DNA of 5,675 nt from an uncultured Actinomycetes bacterium (GTDB lineage: Bacteria > Actinomycetota > Actinomycetes > S36-B12). Positions 1-5,675 of the stretch are shown here, piece by piece. The notes below the pieces were generated by a model. It searched no databases. It was not told where the DNA came from and saw only the letters and a program-made list of their open reading frames with translations. The DNA is taken from assembly GCA_903848435.1 (NCBI GenBank), contig CAINGG010000544.1:1-5675 (forward strand). The letters run 5' to 3'. A program made the translations under genes and the position numbers. Every line of letters begins with the position of its first letter. Within the stretch, counting starts at the first letter, position 1.

Positions 1-573
<573 letters not shown>

Positions 574-574
<1 letters not shown>

Positions 575-1778
575 CACGCCTCCTCCAGTACGGCCAGCCC
601 CGGCAGCGTACGGCCCTCGAGGAGTTCCAGGCTTGCCCCACCCCCCGTGGAGATGTGATCGAACCGGGTCTCGTCGATGCCGAGTAGGCGGATGGCCGCC
701 GCGGAGTCGCCGCCGCCCACGACGGTGAATGCCGAGCTCTGGGCAATGGCCTGCGCGACGTCGTGCGTGCCCGACGCGAAGGGCGCGCACTCGAAGACGC
801 CCATCGGCCCGTTCCACACGATGGTGCGCGCGTCGGCGAGGCGGCTCGCAAACATGTCGACGGTCGCGGGGCCGATGTCCAGGCCCTTCCATCCCGGAGA
901 GATCTCCCCGATCGAGACCACCTGCGCCTGTGCATCGTCGGCGATCTCCTGCGCGATGACGACATCGACGGGGAGGACGATGTCGACGCCACGATCCCTC
1001 GCGTCGTCCATGAGTTGTCGGACGGTCGGGATCATGTCCTCCTCCAGTAGCGACTCACCCACCTCGAAACCCTCGGCTCGGAGGAACGTGAAGGCCATCC
1101 CGCCTCCGATCAGCAGGCAATCGACTTTGTCGAGCAGATGGCCGATCACGGCGAGCTTGTCAGAGACCTTGGAGCCGCCCATCACGACGATGTAGGGGCG
1201 TACCGGATCGCTCAGAACCCTCGAGAAGCTCGCGATCTCGCTCTCCACGAGGAATCCAGCGGCGTGGGGAAGCAAGCGGGCGATATCGGTGACGGACGCC
1301 TGCTCTCGATGCACGACGCCAAAGCCATCACTCACATAGGCGTCCGACCACCGCGCCCACTCGCTGGCCAGCGCCCGTCGTTCAGCCGGGTCCTTGCTGG
1401 TCTCTCGAGGGTCGAAGCGCGTGTTCTGCAACAGGGTGACCGACCCCGGCTTGGCGGCAGCAACGGCACTCTCGACGTCGGGCCCGCTCACCGCGTCGAC
1501 GAAGGCGACCGGGGCTCCGAGTAGTTCGCCCAGGCGGCGAGCCACGGGCTCCAGCGACAGCCCCGCAACGGGCTGGCCCTTCGGACGCCCGAGGTGGGCG
1601 AGCACGACCACGCGCGCACCTCGACCGGTCAAGTTGGCGAGCGTGGGGACACTGGCCACGATCCGGCCATCGTCCGTGATGGACACCCGACCACCGGGAT
1701 CAGTCGACAGCGGGACGTTGAGGTCACTGCGCACGATCACGACGCGACCGTCGACGGCAAGGTCGCCGAGCGATTGCG

Positions 1779-1782
<4 letters not shown>
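574..1782 (-). CDS. pgk: Phosphoglycerate kinase
   Basis: Phosphoglycerate kinase transfers the acyl phosphate of 1,3-bisphosphoglycerate to ADP, giving ATP and 3-phosphoglycerate (cytosolic glycolysis). The product is 402 residues, a normal length. In the N-terminal 3-phosphoglycerate domain are VRSDLNVPL (17-25, Asp20 and Asn22), Arg40, HLGRPKG (63-69), LQNTRF (118-123, Arg122) and VSDGFGVVHR (150-159). In the C-terminal nucleotide domain are GGSKVSDK (202-209), LPVD (270-273), WNGPMGVFE (323-331), GGGDSAAA (356-363) and HISTGGGASLELLEG (376-390). The Ser-Asp-Leu and Ser-Asp-Gly-Phe variants are those I recall from mycobacterial Pgk. The reading frame stays open for about 550 bases upstream inside gap, but homology begins only at the GTG at 1782 (MTQSLGDLAVDG). 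That GTG overlaps the gap stop by four bases (GTGA). No Shine-Dalgarno precedes it, so translation probably depends on ribosomes finishing gap. Confidence 0.98.
579..586 (-). promoter_or_regulatory. Ribosome binding site of tpiA, inside the pgk 3' end
   Basis: The minus strand reads GGAGGAGG, then CGTG, then the tpiA ATG. This is a near-perfect anti-16S match four bases from the start. The same bases encode the last residues of Pgk (Leu-Glu-Glu-Ala), so the coding end and the ribosome binding site are shared. It fixes the tpiA start and allows independent re-initiation in addition to coupling through TGATG. Confidence 0.85.
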
Positions 1783-2786
<1,004 letters not shown>

Positions 2787-2791
2787 GGGTG

Positions 2792-2796
2792 CTCCT
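2792..2796 (-). promoter_or_regulatory. Ribosome binding site of gap
   Basis: The minus strand reads AGGAG, then CACCC, then GTG. The five-base spacing supports GTG at 2786 as the gap start. There is no nearby ATG alternative that would preserve the N-terminal VGINGFGRIGR. Confidence 0.8.
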
Positions 2797-2818
2797 GCGT
2801 GTGATCGACGATGTCGGA

Positions 2819-2824
2819 ACTCTA
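2819..2824 (-). promoter_or_regulatory. Possible -10 box for the gap-pgk-tpiA operon
   Basis: The minus strand has TAGAGT, which fits the actinobacterial TAnnnT -10 pattern, 32 bases before the gap start codon. A transcript would begin near 2812 and leave a short leader containing the AGGAG site. No TTGACA-like -35 is visible at 16-18 bases: the hexamers there are GTGGGC, CGTGGG and GCGTGG. The promoter would therefore be weak, factor-dependent or of an extended type. The operator-like word at 2826-2836 lies directly upstream, between the -10 and -35 positions. The call rests on one hexamer in a short region. Confidence 0.35.
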
Positions 2825-2825
2825 C

Positions 2826-2836
2826 CGAACGCGTTT
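2826..2836 (-). promoter_or_regulatory. Operator-like 11-base word, copy 1 (promoter-proximal)
   Basis: The minus strand reads AAACGCGTTCG, containing the perfect palindrome AACGCGTT (2828-2835). The identical 11 bases recur at 2894-2904, 68 bases away centre to centre. Copy 1 abuts the candidate -10 box, where a bound protein would block RNA polymerase. With its flank the minus strand reads GTGTAAACGCGTT, which resembles LacI/GalR-family operators (CG-centred, A/T-flanked). The family assignment is inference; the repeat and palindrome are directly visible. Confidence 0.45.
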
Positions 2837-2867
2837 ACACGCCCACGCCACCCCTGATCCGGTCATG

Positions 2868-2913
2868 AAAACGTCCGCGTTCCGGAGAACGCACGAACGC
2901 GTTTCAGAAACGC
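2868..2913 (-). terminator. Tandem hairpins after whiA, possible weak terminator
   Basis: Reading the minus strand after the whiA stop, GCGTTT-CTG-AAACGC (2913-2899) forms a 6-bp stem with a 3-base loop. GCGTTC-TCCG-GAACGC (2892-2877) then forms a second perfect 6-bp stem. The second loop is C(UCCG)G, a member of the stable UNCG tetraloop class. After it come GGACG and a run of only four T (2871-2868). The position between two operons suits a terminator, but the T run is short and not adjacent to the stem, so it may be weak. The palindromes could instead be protein binding sites, since they share the GAACGC/GCGTTC word with the operator-like repeats. Confidence 0.35.
2894..2904 (-). promoter_or_regulatory. 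Operator-like 11-base word, copy 2 (distal)
   Basis: This is an exact second copy of AAACGCGTTCG, again centred on the palindrome AACGCGTT (2896-2903). It lies 17 bases after the whiA stop codon. It overlaps hairpin arm AAACGC (2899-2904), so on DNA it may be a protein site and on RNA part of a stem. Two matching sites flanking a promoter region would permit cooperative binding or looping. No regulator gene is visible in the window. Confidence 0.4.
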
Positions 2914-2920
2914 CAATGGG

Positions 2921-3901
2921 TCAGTCGAGCGCGAGGTCGCCGTCGAGGACGGACTCGGTGCTGGGTATGCCAAGGTCGGCGGCGCGCTTATCGGCCATGG
3001 CCAGCAGGCGCCGGATACGACCGGCCACCGCATCCTTCGTCATGGGCGGATCCGCGAGGGCACCCAGCTCCTCCAGGCTCGCCTGATGATGGTCAAGGCG
3101 CAGGCGCCCGGCTTCCGCGAGGTGTGGGGGCACGTCATCCCCGAGGATCTCCAGGGCCCTGCGGACGCGCGCCCCGGCGGCCACGGCCGCACGCGCCGAC
3201 CTGCGCAGGTTGGCATCGTCAAAGTTCGCCAGTCGATTCGCCGTGGCACGCACTTCCCGCCGCATCCGGCGTTCCTCCCACACGAGCACCGAGGAGTGCG
3301 CTCCCATGCGGGTGAGCATGGCGCTGATCGCGTCTCCGTCGCGGATGACGACCCTGTCGACCCCGCGCACCTCGCGAGACTTCGCGCTGATGCTCAAACG
3401 GCGAGCGGCTCCGACAAGCGCCAGCGCGGCCTCGGGACCCGGGCAGGTGATCTCGAGTGCGGCCGAGCGACCCGGCTCTGTCAAGGATCCGTGAGCGAGG
3501 AATGCGCCACGCCATGCGGACTCTGCGTCGCACACGCCGCCGCTCACCACCGCCGGCGGAAGGCCGCGGACGGGGCGTCCGCTCCCGTCGACCAATCCCG
3601 TCTGGCGCGCAAGGTGCTCTCCCCCGGTCACGACGCGCACGATGTAGCGATTGCCCTTGCGCAGGCCACTCGGCTGGATGACCGCGATCTCGCTGTCTTG
3701 GTTGAAGACATCCGTCAGGTCCTTGCGCAGTCGACGGGCGGTGGCGCCCGCGTCGAGGTCGGCCTCGACGACGATCTGGCCGGCCACGATGTGCAGGCCG
3801 CCCGAGAATCGCAGGAGCGCCGAGACCTCCGCCTTGCGACAGCAGCTCTTGGTGACGGGCATCCGGCTGAGCTCGTCTTTCACCTCAGCAGTCATGGCCA
3901 C
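2921..3901 (-). CDS. whiA: WhiA-family DNA-binding regulator
   Basis: WhiA is a DNA-binding protein that, in Streptomyces, works with WhiB to switch on division and chromosome-segregation genes during sporulation. In non-sporulating Gram-positives it still affects division. The product is 326 residues. The N-terminal WhiA domain (about 1-110) includes CCRKAEVSALLRFSGG (20-35). A LAGLIDADG-like segment follows, with CDAESAWRGAFLAHGSLTEPGRS (124-146) and the PGPEAALALVGAARRL helix. The C-terminal helix-turn-helix part runs from RREVRATANRLANFDDANL through SLEELGALADPPMTKDAVAGRIRRLL (275-300). The fold derives from homing endonucleases but is known as non-catalytic. Two starts are possible, GTG at 3901 and ATG at 3895. 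I chose GTG because it lies seven bases from AGGA and gives MAMTAEVKDE, as in Streptomyces and mycobacteria as I recall them. It is the third gene of rapZ-yvcK-whiA, 28 bases after yvcK. Confidence 0.97.
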   Translation of the reverse strand: MAMTAEVKDELSRMPVTKSCCRKAEVSALLRFSGGLHIVAGQIVVEADLDAGATARRLRKDLTDVFNQDSEIAVIQPSGLRKGNRYIVRVVTGGEHLARQTGLVDGSGRPVRGLPPAVVSGGVCDAESAWRGAFLAHGSLTEPGRSAALEITCPGPEAALALVGAARRLSISAKSREVRGVDRVVIRDGDAISAMLTRMGAHSSVLVWEERRMRREVRATANRLANFDDANLRRSARAAVAAGARVRRALEILGDDVPPHLAEAGRLRLDHHQASLEELGALADPPMTKDAVAGRIRRLLAMADKRAADLGIPSTESVLDGDLALD

Positions 3902-3908
3902 CGCGCCA

Positions 3909-3912
3909 TCCT
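3909..3912 (-). promoter_or_regulatory. Ribosome binding site deciding the whiA start
   Basis: The minus strand reads GCAGGA, then TGGCGCG, then GTG GCC ATG. AGGA is seven bases from the GTG at 3901 but 13 from the ATG at 3895. Spacing therefore favours the GTG start and the Met-Ala-Met-Thr N-terminus. Confidence 0.6.
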
Positions 3913-3929
3913 GCCATGGGCACCGGTCG

Positions 3930-4856
3930 CTAGCGGGAACCTGTCGGGAGCGCGCCCTCGAGGGCGGCGCCGAGACGGGCCGGATCGTGGGCGGTCCCCT
4001 CGACGACGAGGAGGTCGCCGAGGTGCACCTCGGCACCGATTCTGGCCGCCGCCGCCGCGAGGCGGGCGGGATCCTCCACAGATCTCGGATCGGCAAGGAC
4101 GACGTCGAGCCCGACGCCCGGGAACAACTCCGCCCAGGTCTCCAGGTAGTCGTGGGATGCGAACGCCTCGGTCTCCCCGCGCTGCGGCGTGGCATTGAGC
4201 ACAAGGATTCGACGAGCCGGGCTACGACCGATGGCCGATGCGATGTCGGGTACCAACAGGTGAGGCAGCACGCTGGTGTACCACGACCCGGGGCCGAAGA
4301 CCAGCGCCTGCGCGCCTGTCACCGCTGACACGGCGTCAGCGCACGCGCGGGGGGCTGTCGGCACCAGGCGCAGGGCCTCGACATGACCGTGCGTCGTGGT
4401 CAATCGCGCCTGGCCGACCACCTCGACCACGCCCTGGGGCGTGCGCACATCGGCCGCGACGATGACGGGCTCGACGCTGTTGGGCAGCACTCGACCGCGT
4501 GCCTCGAGGACGCGGCCGAGTCGGTCGAGTCCGGCGACGACGTCGCCGGTTTCCTCCCAGAGGGCGACGAGGAGCAGGTTGCCCAGGGCGTGGCCCTCGA
4601 CATCGCCGCTGCCCCCGAAGCGGTGCTGCAGGACCCTGGGCCACAGGGCCTCACCGGAGCCGTCTCCCACGAGGGCGACCACGGCCATGCGCAGGTCGCC
4701 GGGGGGTGGCACGCCCAGATGCTCGCGGAGGCGCCCGCTGGACCCACCGTCGTCCCCCGTGCCGACGATCGCCACGGGTTCGATGTCGAGAGTGCGCAGC
4801 GCACGCAGGGTTGCCGACAGTCCGTGACCGCCGCCGAGCGCAACGATCGCACTCAC
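3930..4856 (-). CDS. yvcK: YvcK/CofD-like protein (gluconeogenesis factor family)
   Basis: YvcK proteins resemble CofD, the 2-phospho-L-lactate transferase of F420 synthesis, but belong to a separate group. B. subtilis YvcK binds UDP-sugars such as UDP-GlcNAc and is needed for growth and cell shape on gluconeogenic carbon; the mycobacterial homologue (CuvA) is linked to the cell wall. Here the product is 308 residues, about the usual length. Visible family motifs are VALGGGHGLSATL (5-17), DDGGSSGRLREHLGVPPPGDLR (35-56), GHALGNLLLVALWE (88-101), GRVLPNS (121-127), GPGSWYTSVLPHLLVPDI (188-205) and LVLNATPQRGETE (218-230). The GTG at 4856 is the start: it lies five bases after GAGGGAG and directly precedes the glycine-rich loop. 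The rapZ stop is ten bases upstream, so the two are co-transcribed and probably coupled. The YvcK group is favoured over true CofD because of the rapZ-whiA context. The enzymatic activity, if any, is unknown. Confidence 0.95.
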   Translation of the reverse strand: MSAIVALGGGHGLSATLRALRTLDIEPVAIVGTGDDGGSSGRLREHLGVPPPGDLRMAVVALVGDGSGEALWPRVLQHRFGGSGDVEGHALGNLLLVALWEETGDVVAGLDRLGRVLEARGRVLPNSVEPVIVAADVRTPQGVVEVVGQARLTTTHGHVEALRLVPTAPRACADAVSAVTGAQALVFGPGSWYTSVLPHLLVPDIASAIGRSPARRILVLNATPQRGETEAFASHDYLETWAELFPGVGLDVVLADPRSVEDPARLAAAAARIGAEVHLGDLLVVEGTAHDPARLGAALEGALPTGSR

Positions 4857-4861
4857 GCGCG

Positions 4862-4868
4862 CTCCCTC
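4862..4868 (-). promoter_or_regulatory. Ribosome binding site of yvcK, overlapping the rapZ stop
   Basis: The minus strand reads GAGGGAG, then CGCGC, then GTG. The rapZ TGA (4869-4867) shares two bases with the left end of this site. Ribosomes terminating on rapZ therefore sit on the yvcK initiation region, which indicates coupled translation. Confidence 0.75.
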
Positions 4869-5675
4869 ACTCGCGACCGAGGTCTCGGTGCACGACGAGG
4901 CTCTCGACGCCCTGGCGGACGAGGCGCGCCGCGAGGTTCTCCGCCATGGCCACACTGCGGTGCTTGCCGCCGGTGCAGCCGACGGCGATTGTCACGTAGC
5001 GCTTGCCTTCCTGCAGATAGCCCGCGGCCATCAAGTCCAGCAGACCTGCCGCACGATCGAGGAATTCCCGCGCCTGCGGGAACTCCAGCACATAGTCGTT
5101 GACATCGGCATCGAGCCCCGTCTGCGGGCGCAGCTCGTCGACCCAGTGGGGGTTCGGGAGGAACCTGGCATCGAGCACGACGTCCGCGTCCACGGGTATG
5201 CCGTACTTGAAACCGAAGGACAGGACCGTGGCCCTCAGCTGCGTCTCTGGTCCGCCGAACGCCGCTTCGATCTTGCGCCGGAGGTCGTGGACATTGAGCT
5301 GGCTGGTGTCGATGACCAGGTCGGCCTGGGCGCGCAGGTCGGCCAGGACCGCCCGCTCACGCCGGAGGCCGTCGACCAGTCGCTCACCGTTCTGCAGAGG
5401 ATGGGGTCGGCGATTGCTCTCGAAACGGCGGACGAGGGCGCCGTCGGAGGCCTCGAGGAACAGAATTCGCACATCGGCTCCGGCGGAGCGCAGGGACGAG
5501 ACGGCCCGCTCAGTGTCGTCGAAGAATCTCCCACCGCGTACGTCGACCACGACGGCCACGCGAGGGATGGAGCCGTCGTTGGCGAGTTCGTCGACCGTCG
5601 CGGGAATCAGGCTGGGCAGGAGATTGTCGATCACGAACCAGCCGGCATCCTCCAGCGCCCGCGCGGCCGTCGAGC
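4867..5675 (-). CDS. rapZ: RapZ-family P-loop nucleotide-binding protein, 5'-partial
   Basis: RapZ (YvcJ in Bacillus) is an NTP-binding protein. In E. coli it delivers the sRNA GlmZ to RNase E and senses glucosamine-6-phosphate; its role in actinobacteria is not established. The frame is open to the right edge and gives 268 residues. It starts in STAARALEDAGWFVIDNLLP, which in the family directly follows the Walker A GxxGxGKS. Only about 15-25 N-terminal residues, including most of Walker A, should be missing. The GTG at 5634 is internal, not the start. Further motifs (counted from the edge) are AVVVDVRGGRFFDD (40-53), FLEASDGALVRRFESNRRPHPL (72-93), DLVIDTSQLNVHDLR (118-132), ATVLSFGFKYGIP (148-160), DARFLPNPHW (168-177) and the C-terminal AVGCTGGKHRSVAMAE (230-245). 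The protein ends HRDLGRE, lacking the Lys/Arg-rich tail E. coli RapZ uses for RNA. It heads the visible rapZ-yvcK-whiA operon. Confidence 0.97.
   Translation of the reverse strand, partial: STAARALEDAGWFVIDNLLPSLIPATVDELANDGSIPRVAVVVDVRGGRFFDDTERAVSSLRSAGADVRILFLEASDGALVRRFESNRRPHPLQNGERLVDGLRRERAVLADLRAQADLVIDTSQLNVHDLRRKIEAAFGGPETQLRATVLSFGFKYGIPVDADVVLDARFLPNPHWVDELRPQTGLDADVNDYVLEFPQAREFLDRAAGLLDLMAAGYLQEGKRYVTIAVGCTGGKHRSVAMAENLAARLVRQGVESLVVHRDLGRE

Noticed and set aside
1644..1656. GACAC words (for example in pgk) as WhiA binding sites
   Set aside because: The GACAC core reported for Streptomyces WhiA is only five bases and occurs several times in coding DNA here. None falls in the intergenic regions, so there is no case for autoregulation.
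3902..3929. Promoter or operator in the yvcK-whiA gap
   Set aside because: Only 28 bases, with no TAnnnT -10 box in a sensible place. Apart from the whiA ribosome binding site I see no signal.
3086..4198. A 370-codon open frame on the plus strand, antisense to whiA and the end of yvcK
   Set aside because: It lies opposite two clear conserved genes, and its product is rich in Arg, Gly, Pro and Ala with no recognisable motif. Long antisense frames are expected when minus-strand codons are GC-rich at the third position.
2921..4204. whiA frame extended upstream to 427 codons
   Set aside because: The upstream part is yvcK read out of frame. Homology to WhiA begins at 3901.
3651..4328. Plus-strand open frame of 225 codons antisense to whiA and yvcK
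   Set aside because: Same reason: a low-complexity composition opposite well-supported genes, with no conserved features.
4383..5102. Plus-strand open frame of 239 codons opposite yvcK and rapZ
   Set aside because: It is antisense to conserved genes and crosses their boundary, with no Shine-Dalgarno or motif support.
5632..5634. GTG as the start of rapZ
   Set aside because: The frame stays open to the window edge, and the residues before it (STAARALEDAGWF) belong to the conserved region right after the RapZ Walker A motif. The GTG is an internal valine codon.

Overview
The window is a GC-rich, almost entirely coding stretch of a bacterial chromosome. All six recognisable genes lie on the minus strand. 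In transcription order (right to left) they are rapZ (5' end outside the window), yvcK, whiA, gap, pgk and tpiA (3' end outside the window). The gene order, the high GC content, the frequent GTG starts and several protein signatures point to an actinobacterium. The signatures are the WhiA opening MAMTAEVKDE, the Pgk motifs VRSDLNVPL and VSDGFGVVHR, and the RapZ ending HRDLGRE. No genus can be named from this sequence alone.

Right part (about 2921-5675): rapZ-yvcK-whiA is a tightly packed regulatory operon. The rapZ stop codon lies inside the yvcK ribosome binding site, and yvcK and whiA are 28 bases apart. RapZ is a P-loop NTP-binding protein, YvcK is a CofD-like protein linked to cell-envelope and carbon metabolism, and WhiA is a LAGLIDADG-fold/helix-turn-helix regulator of division and sporulation genes in actinobacteria.

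Middle (2787-2920): this 134-base gap is the only sizeable non-coding stretch. On the transcribed strand it holds two tandem small hairpins, one with a UCCG (UNCG-type) loop and a short downstream T run. Next come a repeated 11-base operator-like word (AAACGCGTTCG, two copies 68 bases apart), a possible -10 box and the gap Shine-Dalgarno. It is probably where one operon ends and the next begins.

Left part (1-2786): gap-pgk-tpiA is the triose section of glycolysis. The genes are joined by a 4-base overlap (gap/pgk) and a 1-base overlap (pgk/tpiA). Together they interconvert dihydroxyacetone phosphate, glyceraldehyde 3-phosphate, 1,3-bisphosphoglycerate and 3-phosphoglycerate.

The gene content is a well-known conserved actinobacterial locus. 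I found no new system, mobile element, CRISPR array or RNA gene. The least explained part is the repeat- and hairpin-rich whiA-gap intergenic region.
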